Origin: CAVRCA01 sp965218045
GTDB taxonomy: Bacteria > Pseudomonadota > Alphaproteobacteria > Acetobacterales > Acetobacteraceae
Assembly (NCBI GenBank): GCA_965218045.1
Contig: CBDCJX010000009.1
Span: forward strand, 496,001-560,000
DNA: 64,000 nt
Reading direction: 5' to 3'
Shown: in pieces, positions 10,101 through 18,268 of the stretch
Position numbering within the stretch: position 1 is the stretch's first letter
Layout of the letters: each line of letters begins with the position of its first letter
The notes under the pieces: model-generated
Seen by the model: the letters and a program-made list of their open reading frames with translations, nothing else
The model's database searches: none
What the model was told of the DNA's origin: nothing
Made by a program: the position numbers and the translations under genes

Positions 10101-12942
10101 TCAGCGCGTTGGCGACCGCCTGGCTCGGCGCGAGCACGCCTTGGAACGCCTCGTTCAACGTCGCGATCGTCGCGCGCGGGACCAGCGACTCTTCCCAATA
10201 GAAATAGGCCAGCCTGGCGTCGGCCGGCTCCTCCGGCACGTACACCGGGTAGTGCTGGCTGATGATGACGTGCGGCGCGGTCTGCGGCGCGGCGCGGCGC
10301 GCCAAGCGGCGCACCATGTCGCGCTCCGCCGTCGGGATCTCGGCCAGCGCCAAGGTCGGCTTGCCCTCGACCGGCAACATCCGCGCCCGGCCCGGCAGCG
10401 CGAGTTCCAGCGCCGTGGCGAGACTGCGGTTTACCGCCGCGAGGCTGTAGGTCCGGTTCACGTGCCCCGCCACGGTCACGTGCAGGTTGGCCAGCAGCGC
10501 CTCGCGGGTCGGCGCGGTCGGCGGCGGCGCGGCCCCCGCCATGGCGAGCGCCTGCGCCAGCACCGGGACCTGGCGCGACAGGCGGAATTCGGGCAGCCGG
10601 CGTTCCTGCCGGCGCAGGATCTCGTCACGCCGCGCCGGATCGGTGGCGATGGCGAGCATCGCCTCGGCGACGGCGTGCGGGTCGTCGTCGCGCACCAGCA
10701 CCCCGGCGCCGCCGAGGGTGAACGGCACCGCGCCGGTGGCAAGGGCCACGACCGGCACGCCAGACGCCATCGCCTCGACCAGCGGCACGCCGAACCCTTC
10801 GTGGCGACTGAGCGAGACGTAGAGGTCGGCTTGCGTGAACCAGCCGTGCAGCGCCTCGTCGCTCACCTGCCCGGTCAGCAGCACATCACCCTCGACGCCA
10901 TGCCCGAACGCCCGGCGTTCGATCTCGCGCACATAGTCCTCGTTGCCGTCGCTGCGGCCCACCAGCACCAGGCGGCAGGGCGCGCCGAACTTGTCATGAA
11001 ACGCGGCGAAGGCGTCGACCAACCCGACCTGCCCCTTCGATGGCGTCACGCGGCCGACGAACAGGACCGTGTAGGGCGCGTCGGCCGCGCGTTCCGGCGC
11101 CTCCGTCTGGCGCGCGCGGAGGTCGTCGATGTCGAACAGCAGCGGGCAGGCCAGCGCGGTCTCGTAGCCGATCCGGCGCAGCTCCAGCGCATTGTATTCG
11201 CTGTCGGCCAGCGCGGCGGCGACCAGCGGCCGCCAGCCGGCCAGCTGCTCGCGGCCGAGCTCGGCGTAGCGCGCCCAGTCTGGCTGCGCCGCGAGCAGCG
11301 CTGGAGGCGTGATGTTGTGATAGATCAGCACCTTCGACGCGGCGAGGGCGGCGACCCGCTCGAACGCGTCGAACCCCATCGAGTGCCGCACGATCAGCAC
11401 GTACTCGTCGTGCGTCGGGATGTCGTCGAGCAGCAGCAGCTCGTCGGCCAGACGCGGATCACGGTGCTCGACATAGATCTCGCTCTGGTAGCCGAGTGCC
11501 CGCAGCAGATCGCGGGTCAGCCGCATCGCGTTGGTGATCGCGTCGCCGACGCTGGAGCCGGAATGGAACTGATGCACCGCGCGGCGCGGGATCGGCCACA
11601 AACGATCGCGCCCCGCACGCTTACCGGTGTCATTCTCGGCGGCGGGATCCTGTTGCTGCTCGATCCGTGTTTGCCCCGCGTCACGGCCCGGCCAGGCCAG
11701 CCGCAGGCGGGGGGCGGACGGGGCGATCGCCGGCGCGGCCGCGAGGACAACCATCCCTTCCGCCATTTGCTCGGCCGGCGGCGCCGAGCCGGCCAGGCGT
11801 CGGGCGACACGCGCCAGCGGCAGGAACGGCTGCAACGCGCGCGGTCCGCCCTCCCAGCGGAGCTCGCGCGCCAGCCGGTCGAGCTGCGCCACGTGGGTCG
11901 ACAGGGTGCCGATCTCCCGTCGCGCGGCGAGCAGGTCGTCGCGCACCGGCAGCAGCGCCGCGCGTTCCTCACGCAGCGCCGTCTCCGCCGCCTGGAGCTT
12001 GTCGCGCAGGGTCGTCATCCCGTGGCGCAGCTCCGCCGCGTCCTCGCGATGCGTCGCGTTGCTGCGGCGCAGCCCCTCCGCCTCCCGGTGCAGCTGGTCG
12101 TGGAGATCACGCAGCCAAGTCATCTCGGTCAGCAGCGGCTTGCGTTCGTCGAGCAGCCAGCCCCGCTCGCGGGCGAACTCGGCCTCGCGCCGGTCGAACG
12201 CGGCCTCGGCGGCAGCGCGGGCGCGGGCGGCCTCCTCGAGGCGCTGCTCGGCTTTCGGGTCGAAACGCTCGAAGTCGTCGAACACGTTCGGCTGCACGGT
12301 AAAGTGCCGGCCAAGCGCCGCGACGCGCTCCTCGGCAAGGTAGAACCGGTTCAGCCCATCGAACCAGACGAAGCTGTAGCCGGCCTGCAGCAGTGCCGGT
12401 TCCCACGCGGCGTGGGTCGGCTCCCCGTCCAGCGGCTGGGTGGCCTCGACCATGACAATCCAGGGCCGGTGCGCGCGCAGATCGGCGCCGGCGATGACCT
12501 CGGCCTCGGCGCCCTCGACATCGATCTTGAGGAAGTGAATATCGCGGGGCGCATGCTCGCGCAGCACGCTGGCCAGGGTGGTCGTCTCGACGCGGCCGGT
12601 CTCCGACGTCCAGCCGGCCTGGATGTGGGTCTCCGCGATGTCGGCGTCGAGCGTGGAGAGCCCGGTGCCGGGAATGCGATGGAACCTGCGCGTGCCGCTC
12701 TCGGCGGCGACGGCGACGCAAAGGTTGATGTCGCGCGGACGCGCTTGCCGCAACCGGCCGAAATAGTGCTCCGCCGGCTCGCAATTGATGCCGCTCCAGC
12801 CACGATCGTAGAACGCCCGGGTGATCGAATGCTCGGTCGGATCGGCCGCGCCGATATCGACGTAGAAACCCTGCGCCACGTCACGCAGCGCGCGCCAGAG
12901 CATCACGTCCTCGGCGTTCTGGGCATACGAGATGAAAGTCAT
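7135..12942 (-). CDS. giant multidomain FkbM methyltransferase / glycosyltransferase protein
   Basis: 1935 residues in one unbroken frame. Domains in order: FkbM-type methyltransferase 1 (1-225; YVDIGAADP at 27-35, LKIDVEGAEAEVI near 140); coiled coil (225-365); GT-B glycosyltransferase 1 (456-800; VLFVGRVTPSKGQ, HEGFGVPLVEA at 714-724); glycosyltransferase 2 (820-1190; RGEGFNIPAAEA near 1080); glycosyltransferase 3 (1196-1560; lacks a clean E-x7-E motif, PYEQTPEASSAALR); a Pro/Ala linker with an EAEAEA run; a DUF4214-like piece (1623-1675); and FkbM methyltransferase 2 (1690-1935; DIGANIGY at 1734-1741, IKIDVEGAEYNAL). It likely builds and caps a surface glycan in the cytosol. It lies 110 bases downstream of gspK and overlaps the acyltransferase gene by four bases. 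Confidence 0.85.
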   Translation of the reverse strand: MTFISYAQNAEDVMLWRALRDVAQGFYVDIGAADPTEHSITRAFYDRGWSGINCEPAEHYFGRLRQARPRDINLCVAVAAESGTRRFHRIPGTGLSTLDADIAETHIQAGWTSETGRVETTTLASVLREHAPRDIHFLKIDVEGAEAEVIAGADLRAHRPWIVMVEATQPLDGEPTHAAWEPALLQAGYSFVWFDGLNRFYLAEERVAALGRHFTVQPNVFDDFERFDPKAEQRLEEAARARAAAEAAFDRREAEFARERGWLLDERKPLLTEMTWLRDLHDQLHREAEGLRRSNATHREDAAELRHGMTTLRDKLQAAETALREERAALLPVRDDLLAARREIGTLSTHVAQLDRLARELRWEGGPRALQPFLPLARVARRLAGSAPPAEQMAEGMVVLAAAPAIAPSAPRLRLAWPGRDAGQTRIEQQQDPAAENDTGKRAGRDRLWPIPRRAVHQFHSGSSVGDAITNAMRLTRDLLRALGYQSEIYVEHRDPRLADELLLLDDIPTHDEYVLIVRHSMGFDAFERVAALAASKVLIYHNITPPALLAAQPDWARYAELGREQLAGWRPLVAAALADSEYNALELRRIGYETALACPLLFDIDDLRARQTEAPERAADAPYTVLFVGRVTPSKGQVGLVDAFAAFHDKFGAPCRLVLVGRSDGNEDYVREIERRAFGHGVEGDVLLTGQVSDEALHGWFTQADLYVSLSRHEGFGVPLVEAMASGVPVVALATGAVPFTLGGAGVLVRDDDPHAVAEAMLAIATDPARRDEILRRQERRLPEFRLSRQVPVLAQALAMAGAAPPPTAPTREALLANLHVTVAGHVNRTYSLAAVNRSLATALELALPGRARMLPVEGKPTLALAEIPTAERDMVRRLARRAAPQTAPHVIISQHYPVYVPEEPADARLAYFYWEESLVPRATIATLNEAFQGVLAPSQAVANALIGSGLRIPVRVVGYAPPLDEFAAIGAAREPARPTEAAPLTFLHVSSCFPRKGVDVLLAAWAEAFRASDNVRLVIKGFANPHNQVADQLRERRTEHPDLAPIELIDDDLDHAALLELYARGHVMVLPTRGEGFNIPAAEAMAAGLALIVTAGGGHRDFVTADEARLIAWRHAPARTHLASNGSVWLEPDAADLAAALREALVDAEAGGGRTAARAERARSVVRQRLDPARWAERVAEACVDLLLLPPARAPRIGWVTSWDVKCGVAEYTRQLAEPMLDPGAHVVFADRRTPPSAGTREGPRVVPSWELGNATGLAASIASEDPQVLIVQHHPGLIPWPGLADLLTDRRIAARVSVVTLHNTKHLLQLDEADRAAAIAALHRADRVCVHTVADLALLQREGLVDNVVLMPQGTPAAAEPAPEPRVLPPGSAPLIGCYGFLVPPKGIPRLLRAAALLRQDWPGLRLRLVNALYPAEESVAELATCRALAAKLGLAQAVEWVTDFLPSAESLERLGECDLIVLPYEQTPEASSAALRTALASLVPVLVTPMAIFDEAGPAVVRAEGDTSEAIAASARRLMRDVQARVELQREASAWLDAYAWPTTAKRMEGMAASLFASRRTRPAVPADQAEAEAEAAGQVPPAPARARHAAPVPALAANAPPPVPFTVPAAPWDVPYTGVASEADVFYCFRLLLGRHPHHEEWPGHSSAAGEKLSGIVASYLSSWEFAERGLIGQSADEPEVVETALDEFRLYSDANDVAVGRHARAGNYEAEVVAVFRRLLRPGMGVLDIGANIGYLTMLAASLVGPGGHVTAVEPNPRNARLLEASRRANGFDHVTLLQLAAGRETGLLTLNTSHSNGTTSALSSSVRAMLASQTIPCARLDELIASNRRINLIKIDVEGAEYNALLGCRQTIARFRPTIISEFSPSLMPAFSGINGERYLDWLIEQGYQLSVIRPDGSLTEPEEHGGAVMREYRARATDHVDIVATPL

Positions 12943-13052
12943 GCGCGGGACCGTTCGATCGGGCTGGACAGGTCCGCGACATAGCCGGCGTGGTTTGGCG
13001 CGGCAACGGCCCCACCCGCTAGGGCGGTTGTCATCGCCGCCGCCTGGTTCGG

Positions 13053-13952
13053 CTACGTTGCGGGGACATCGGACGCGGCGGCGTCGGGCAGGGTGTCCCA
13101 GGCCAGTATTCGCATGTATCCCCCCTTCTGCGCCCCCACCCGTACTACCGCGCGGCGCGCGAACCGGCCACCCCCCGTGCCCTCGCCGGTCGCGATGATC
13201 ACCACTGTCAGCAACCCCGCCGATTGGCTGCGTCCCGCCTCAGTCGGCGGCGGTGGTGGCGGCGCCCCCGGCAGCACGGCGCGGCCGCTGATGCCCAGCG
13301 CGCGCCGCACCACCGGGTCGGCGTAGGTCGGATTGACCTCGCCCTGGGCATAGACCGTCGCGTGCGGCCGCAGCGCTTCGAGCAGGACCGGCGTGATGCC
13401 CAGCACCAAGCCGAGCTCGTCCACCGATTCGAACGGGGCGCCCGGCGGGCCGTAGCCGAGGCGGGCGGCGCGATACGGCTGGTTCTGCGGCGCCTGCGGC
13501 CCGCTGACCCCCTGCGGCCCGCTGACCCCCTGCGGGAAGCGCCACGCCGTGATGCGCTGAGCCAGGATGGCGGCCTGCTGCGGGTCCGCGCCCACCGCTT
13601 GCAGCAGCGCTTGCAGCACGGCGGGCGAGGCCTGGTTGAGGTCGATCTTGGCGGCCTCATCGGTGATCCGGACGGTGACCACGGCCCCCGGCGGTTGCAG
13701 CAGATGGGCGCGGCCGTCCGGCAGCCATCGTCCCGGGCGCGGCTCGAGCAGCCGGAACGCCGCTTCCTCGACCGCGCCATCGGTTGCCGCCTGCACCACC
13801 GCGGCGCGGCGGAGGTTGAGCGCGAGCGTGGCCTCGCTGCGCCCCGACGCCCCGATGCGGGTCATCACCAAGGTGATGAGCACCAGCGACCACAACACGA
13901 TCAGCAGCGCGAAGCCGCCCTGTCGGACCCGACGCGTCCCCCCGCGTGGCAT
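13053..13952 (-). CDS. gspK: type II secretion minor pseudopilin GspK
   Basis: 299 residues. The start ATG 13952 overlaps the gspD stop; the frame runs further back but without pseudopilin sequence. The leader and helix are RQGGFALLIVLWSLVLITLVMTRIG, lacking the Glu at position +5, as is normal for GspK, the tip subunit. The body has the GspK helix-hairpin-helix signature (KIDLNQASPAVLQALLQAVG) and FESVDELGLVLGITPVLLEALRPHATVY. An 18-bp unit is tandemly repeated at 13493-13536, adding GVSGPQ twice. It would cap the pseudopilus with GspI and GspJ. Last clear T2SS gene of the minus-strand unit. Confidence 0.88.
   Translation of the reverse strand: MPRGGTRRVRQGGFALLIVLWSLVLITLVMTRIGASGRSEATLALNLRRAAVVQAATDGAVEEAAFRLLEPRPGRWLPDGRAHLLQPPGAVVTVRITDEAAKIDLNQASPAVLQALLQAVGADPQQAAILAQRITAWRFPQGVSGPQGVSGPQAPQNQPYRAARLGYGPPGAPFESVDELGLVLGITPVLLEALRPHATVYAQGEVNPTYADPVVRRALGISGRAVLPGAPPPPPPTEAGRSQSAGLLTVVIIATGEGTGGGRFARRAVVRVGAQKGGYMRILAWDTLPDAAASDVPAT
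13493..13536. repeat. 18-bp in-frame tandem repeat inside gspK
   Basis: The unit CCTGCGGCCCGCTGACCC occurs at 13493-13510 and 13511-13528, followed by a partial third copy. On the coding strand it encodes the six-residue unit GVSGPQ twice. The length keeps the frame, so copy-number change would be tolerated. Confidence 0.85.
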
Positions 13953-16318
13953 CACGGGCCAAGGCGCGGGTCGCGGAACAGGAACCCGTTGGGGTCGGCG
14001 CGTCCCGAGGCGTCGAGGCCGCGCAACCGGCCCGGCACCGAGGCCGCGTTGGGCAACTGCTCCTGCAAGTCCCGCGTCAGGGCGCGCGCGTCGAGCTGGT
14101 CGTGCACCACGTGCGGCGTGATCAGCACCAGGAGCTCGGTGCGCGTACGTCGGTTGTCCTGCGTTCCGGCGAGCAAGCCGAGCAGCGGGATGTCCTTGAG
14201 CCACGGGATGCCCGTGTTCGAGCGCGAGACGTTGTCGCTGATCAGCCCGGCGAGCCCCACCGTCTGCCCGTCGCGGATTACCACGCGGGAGGTGACGTTG
14301 CGCTCGGAGAAGGTCGGGCTGTCGATCGTCGAGCCGCTGGCATTGGTGTTCGGCGGCACCACGGCGCTGACCTCCTGGGCGATGTCTAGGGTGACGAGGT
14401 CGCCGGCGTTCACCCGCGGGGTGACCTGCAGGATAACCCCGGTCGGCTGGTATTGGACGTTGTTGATTATCGGCGCGCCGCTGACCAGCGTGCTTTGCGA
14501 ACTGGTCGACAGATAGGGCACCAGGCTGCCGACCTGCAGCCGCGCCGTCTCATTGTCGAGCACCATGATCTGCGGCGAGGAGAGCACGCGCACGTCGGTG
14601 ACGGCTTGCAGCGCCGAGATCGCCAGCGGCGCCCCGCCCGCCCCCTTGCCGGCCAGTACGAAGCCAGGAAACGTGGTACCGAGGGCGATGTTGGCGAGGT
14701 TGTCGATCGGCGCGTTGACCAGCGCGTTGTTGAGCACGCCGTTGATGCCACCGGACTTGAAGAAGAACTGGGTGCCGTATTGCAGCGCGTCGTCGAGCGT
14801 GACCTCGGCGATGGTGGCGTCGATCCGCACTTGCAGCGGCACGATGTCGATCTTGCGCAGCATCGCCTCGATCCGGTCGTTCTCGGCGGGCGTGGCGTAG
14901 ATCATCAGCGCGTTGTTCTGCGGGCTGGGGATGATGCGGATCTGCTCGGTGCCGCCACCGCCCGGGCCACCGCCCGCGCCGCCGCCTTCGAGCCCGCCGA
15001 GCAACGGGTTGGCGGCCGCCGCCGAGCCGCCGCCGGCTGCTGGCGCGGCGGTCTCACCCGGCGGTGCGGACGCGCCCGGGACGGCGCCCAACCCGCCGCC
15101 GCCGCGCCCGCCGATGCCGCCGGGGGAATTGATCCCGCCGGCACCGATGCCGCCGGCGCCGAGGGTGCTGGTGCCGCCCACCGATGTGGGCGGCGCGCGG
15201 GTGCTCGGCTGGGCGGTGACATCGCCCGGCGTGAACGCCTGCTGCAACAGGTAGGCGGCGTCGTTCGACTTGCCGTTCTGCAGATAGTAGACGTGCCAGC
15301 TTCGCACCGTGCGGCTACGCGTGCGGGTGACCAGCCCGTAGATGCGCCGCACCTGGTCGACATAGGCCGGGGTGCTGGCCACCACCAGCACCGCGTTGAG
15401 CCGCGCCATCGGCAGCACCTGCACCAGGCCGGCGAGCGCGGCACTGCCTTGCGCGCGCACCGCCTGCTGTAGGGTGGAGGCGAAATCCTTGGCATCGCCG
15501 GATTCCACCGGCAGCAACGCGTAGGACTGGCCGGCCAGGATGTCGACGTCGAAGGCGCGGATCAGCTCGATCAAGGTCTGCCGCGCCGCCGGATCACCGC
15601 TGACCAGCAGCGCGTTAGAGTCGGGCGCGGGGAGGATGCGGCCGCTCTGTCCGGCGAACGGCTGCAACACGCGGGCCAGGCTCGCCGCCGAGGCGTAGCG
15701 CAGCGGCACCAGGCTGCTGCCCGCGCCGCCGAGATCGGCGAGCCCGATATCCGCCGCCGCCGCCGCCGCCGGCACCACGCGATACAGCGACCCGGCTCGC
15801 ACCAGCCCGGCCCCGGCTTGCGCCAGCAGGGCTTGCAATGTCGGCAGCAGTTGCGCGCGCGACAGCGGCACGGTGGTGTGCAGGGTAGCCGTGCCGCGCA
15901 CCGCCGGGTCGATCGTGTAGTTTACGCCGAGCAGGCGGCCGAGGATCTGCGCCACCACCTCGCGGATGTCGGTATCGGCGAAATCGAGCGAGATGTCGCC
16001 ACCCGCCGCCCCCGCTGCCCCGGGTGTCGTCACGCCGGCCCCTGCCACGCCCGCTTGTGGGCCGGCTGCCGCGCCGGCGGGCATCGCCGCGCCGTAGCTG
16101 ACCTGCGGCGCGGGCAGCGGCGCCGACCGGCCGATCGGGCCATTGCGCCGTGCCGCCGGCGCCGGCTCCAGCGGCACCGGCCCGATGGCCTGCTGGGGTG
16201 CGAGAGGCGGGTAGATCTCGCGCGGCCAGGGAGTGCAGCCGGCCAGTGCGACCATACCCAGCGCGCCCATGCCCAGAGCGGCCAGCTTCAGGCCGGCGCG
16301 CAGTGCGGGGCGTGTCAT
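13952..16318 (-). CDS. gspD: type II secretion outer-membrane secretin GspD
   Basis: 788 residues. It is a lipoprotein by sequence: leader ending LAGC with Cys28. After a Pro/Ala-rich stretch come the N0 domain (ISLDFADTDIREVVAQILGRLLGVNYTID), N1-N3 domains (LVPLRYASAASLARVLQPF, YYLQNGKSNDAAYLLQQAF), a long Gly-rich insert at about 375-460, and the secretin core (VRIDATIAEVTLDDALQYG, VRVLSSPQIMVLDNETA, VPYLSTS, RDGQTVGLAGLISDN, IPWLKDIPLLGLLAGTQ, RTELLVLITPHVV). It forms the outer-membrane channel of the T2SS. The lipobox means it may reach the outer membrane without a separate pilotin. Its ATG overlaps the end of the GspC/N-like gene by four bases. Confidence 0.93.
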   Translation of the reverse strand: MTRPALRAGLKLAALGMGALGMVALAGCTPWPREIYPPLAPQQAIGPVPLEPAPAARRNGPIGRSAPLPAPQVSYGAAMPAGAAAGPQAGVAGAGVTTPGAAGAAGGDISLDFADTDIREVVAQILGRLLGVNYTIDPAVRGTATLHTTVPLSRAQLLPTLQALLAQAGAGLVRAGSLYRVVPAAAAAADIGLADLGGAGSSLVPLRYASAASLARVLQPFAGQSGRILPAPDSNALLVSGDPAARQTLIELIRAFDVDILAGQSYALLPVESGDAKDFASTLQQAVRAQGSAALAGLVQVLPMARLNAVLVVASTPAYVDQVRRIYGLVTRTRSRTVRSWHVYYLQNGKSNDAAYLLQQAFTPGDVTAQPSTRAPPTSVGGTSTLGAGGIGAGGINSPGGIGGRGGGGLGAVPGASAPPGETAAPAAGGGSAAAANPLLGGLEGGGAGGGPGGGGTEQIRIIPSPQNNALMIYATPAENDRIEAMLRKIDIVPLQVRIDATIAEVTLDDALQYGTQFFFKSGGINGVLNNALVNAPIDNLANIALGTTFPGFVLAGKGAGGAPLAISALQAVTDVRVLSSPQIMVLDNETARLQVGSLVPYLSTSSQSTLVSGAPIINNVQYQPTGVILQVTPRVNAGDLVTLDIAQEVSAVVPPNTNASGSTIDSPTFSERNVTSRVVIRDGQTVGLAGLISDNVSRSNTGIPWLKDIPLLGLLAGTQDNRRTRTELLVLITPHVVHDQLDARALTRDLQEQLPNAASVPGRLRGLDASGRADPNGFLFRDPRLGP

Positions 16319-16995
16319 GGCTGCCCCGGCTGCGGCTTGGGGGGCGGCGGCACGCCCACCAGGTCCGGCGGCCCGTTCCAGGTGGCGGCGTCGGGCAGAC
16401 CAGGGAGCGCGCTTGGTGGCGGCGGCAGGCCCTGCCCGATCAGCGGGCCTTTCGGCACCGTCACGCCTGGTGTCGCGGCACCGGTGGGCGCGCCGGCGGG
16501 CGCACCGGCGACTGGTCCGGCATGGGTGACGCGCAGCACCTTCGCTCCCTGCGGCCCGTTGACCGTCACGGCATCCGGCGCGATCGACTGGACGACGAAG
16601 TCGCCGATGCGGCCGCCCCGCTGCACCACGACGGGCTTGTCGCCGCTATCGGGGGCGAAGATCGCGGCGCGGGAGACCGACGAGATCACGATGCCGGCCA
16701 GGCGCGGCGGCGGTTTCGGCGGCGCCGCCGCTTGCGCCGGCGGTGGCGGCGGCCTCGGCAGGCGGTCTGGCGCGTCGGCGCGAAGAGCGGCCGGGCGAGA
16801 ACGGTGCCGACGGCGCGGGACACCTGCGCCTCGGTCTGCTCCGCCGCCGGCGTCTCCACGCGGGGCGATCGCGGTCGCCGCGGCCCGCGGCACGGCCACG
16901 CTGGATGGAGCGCGACGCAGTTCCAGCCCGATGATCCCGATGGGGAGGAGGCCGAGGAGAAGGAGGAGCGCGACGGCGGGGTGCGGGCGGCTCAT
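16315..16995 (-). CDS. GspC/GspN-like type II secretion protein with an internal out-of-frame segment
   Basis: The open frame is 226 residues: one membrane helix near the N-terminus (AVALLLLLGLLPIGIIGLEL), a Pro-rich linker, then a GspC homology-region-like domain (PPRLAGIVISSVSRAAIFAPDSGDKPVVVQRGGRIGDFVV), and a Pro/Gly-rich tail. The protein would link the inner-membrane platform to GspD. Residues 46-77 of the open frame look wrong, while the +1 frame over 16764-16859 reads VETPAAEQTEAQVSRAVGTV and then LARPLFAPTRQT, the usual GspC/N sequence before the Pro-rich linker. The gene therefore seems to carry two compensating indels, or the assembly does. The 227 bases upstream (16996-17222) show no gene. 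Confidence 0.7.
   Translation of the reverse strand: MSRPHPAVALLLLLGLLPIGIIGLELRRAPSSVAVPRAAATAIAPRGDAGGGADRGAGVPRRRHRSRPAALRADAPDRLPRPPPPPAQAAAPPKPPPRLAGIVISSVSRAAIFAPDSGDKPVVVQRGGRIGDFVVQSIAPDAVTVNGPQGAKVLRVTHAGPVAGAPAGAPTGAATPGVTVPKGPLIGQGLPPPPSALPGLPDAATWNGPPDLVGVPPPPKPQPGQP
16764..16859 (-). other. out-of-frame conserved segment within gspC/N
   Basis: In this interval the +1 frame of the gene has G or C at nearly every third codon position and encodes VLARPLFAPTRQT, a phrase typical of GspC/N proteins, whereas the annotated frame has many A/T third positions and an Arg-rich product. The flanking parts of the gene are correct in the annotated frame, so the two shifts cancel. Confidence 0.65.
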
Positions 16996-17222
16996 GCAGG
17001 CATTCTTACGGGCACGCCACGCAAGCGGATGCGTGCGCCGCGATGCCGGGTTGGTGCGCCCCGCTGTCTGGCTGGTTCGGCATACGAGCCGGGTTTCCTC
17101 CTTGGCCGTCCGCTAGCGGCAAGCTGCCTCGCGCCACCGCACGAATCGCACGCGCGCTCTTGCCTCGGTTGCATAACCGGCGCCTCTCGCGCCGGGCAAG
17201 GCTTCAGCGTGGTCGAAGCGCG

Positions 17223-17843
17223 TTACGAATCAGCCGGCACGCGCTGGGGGGCGATGACGATGGGCGGCCAGGCATCCGGGGACCCGGCGTCGGCGGCGAA
17301 CACCAGGCGGATGCGCACCAATGCCGGCGGCACGCGCCCGTCCCACGCGGCGACCCAGCCGCCCGGCTCGCGCCAGTAGGCCACGTCGAGCCGCGCCACC
17401 CCGGTGAGCAGCACCGTCTCGATCGGCGGCGGCGGCGGCGCCAGGCGGGCGGCGTGCCGCGCCGGAGTCCAGCGCAGCAGCAGCCGCTGTGCCGCATCGA
17501 CAGTGAGCAGCACGTCGGCGCGACGGCTGGCCAACCCGGCCGCCAGCGCCGCGCCCTCGGGAAGGGTGGCGGTGAAGGCGAAGCGATGCGCGTTGCCGAC
17601 GATGTTCGGCGGGTCCACGCGGTAGCCGGGATCGAGGCCGCCGATCAGGGTGCGCAACGTGCGGTCCACCGCGTCGAGATCGCCGCGCTGCTCGATCAGC
17701 CGGGCCTGCGTGTCCCAGGCGCGCAGCCCGAAGCGCGTGGCCTGCGCCAGCCCGGCCATCAGGAAGCCGAGCACCACGATCGCTACCATGATCTCGAGCA
17801 GGGTGAACCCGGCCTGGGCGCCGCGTCGCGCGAGAGTGTTCAT
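17223..17843 (-). CDS. gspJ: type II secretion minor pseudopilin GspJ
   Basis: 206 residues. The prepilin site is QAGFTLLEIMVAIVVLGFLMAGL, with Glu at +5, and the rest fits GspJ: RLIEQRGDLDAVDRTLRTLIGGLDPG, AHRFAFTATLP, LLLRWTPARHA and VARLDVAYWREPGGWVAAWDGRVPPALVRIRLVFA, close to the pattern in which GspJ shows a conserved W near a 'P..v.i.l' strand. It overlaps the gspI stop by four bases (ATGA), so it is translationally coupled to gspI. It belongs to the pseudopilus tip with GspI and GspK. Confidence 0.88.
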   Translation of the reverse strand: MNTLARRGAQAGFTLLEIMVAIVVLGFLMAGLAQATRFGLRAWDTQARLIEQRGDLDAVDRTLRTLIGGLDPGYRVDPPNIVGNAHRFAFTATLPEGAALAAGLASRRADVLLTVDAAQRLLLRWTPARHAARLAPPPPPIETVLLTGVARLDVAYWREPGGWVAAWDGRVPPALVRIRLVFAADAGSPDAWPPIVIAPQRVPADS

Positions 17844-18268
17844 GGCGGTTCCGGGACCGCGCTGCCGAGCCGCTGGCTTTGCAATGTGACTTGCCGCGCC
17901 TCGCCCGCCTCGCCCCAGGAAATCGTCACCCCGATGGCGTAGAGCGCCGGCAGCTTGCCGGGGGTTTGCCCGGGCGGCGGCGCGTGCACCGCGACGCGTC
18001 GTATCTGGGTACGCCAGCGGAACCCGTTGCCGTCCTCGCCGCTGCGCACGCCAGGGGTAAGCCCGGCTGCGCGGCCGAGTGCCGCCAGATGCGAGCGCGC
18101 CCGCGACACCGCTTCCATGTATTGCCCCGACAGCCGCACCGAGCGGAGGCTGGTGATCGAGCCCTGGAACAGCACGCCGAGGGCCAGGGCGGCGATGACG
18201 AACGCGACCAGCACCTCCAGCAGGGTGAAGCCGCCCTGCCGCGCCGTGTCGCCGCCTTCAGCCGGCAT
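17840..18268 (-). CDS. gspI: type II secretion minor pseudopilin GspI
   Basis: 142 residues. Leader and helix RQGGFTLLEVLVAFVIAALALGVLFQGSI have the processing Gly and +5 Glu. The body is short as in GspI, with SGQYMEAVSRARSHLAALG, FRWRTQIRRV and a final strand YAIGVTISWGEAGEARQVTLQSQRLG. It nucleates the pseudopilus tip together with GspJ and GspK. The start overlaps the gspH stop by 11 bases and the stop overlaps the gspJ start, so the pseudopilin genes form one coupled unit. Confidence 0.87.
   Translation of the reverse strand: MPAEGGDTARQGGFTLLEVLVAFVIAALALGVLFQGSITSLRSVRLSGQYMEAVSRARSHLAALGRAAGLTPGVRSGEDGNGFRWRTQIRRVAVHAPPPGQTPGKLPALYAIGVTISWGEAGEARQVTLQSQRLGSAVPEPP

Noticed and set aside
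7819..12984. 1721-residue open frame on the plus strand
   Set aside because: It is antisense to the giant glycosyltransferase/methyltransferase gene, has Arg/Gln/His-rich composition and no family features; long antisense frames are common in high-GC DNA.
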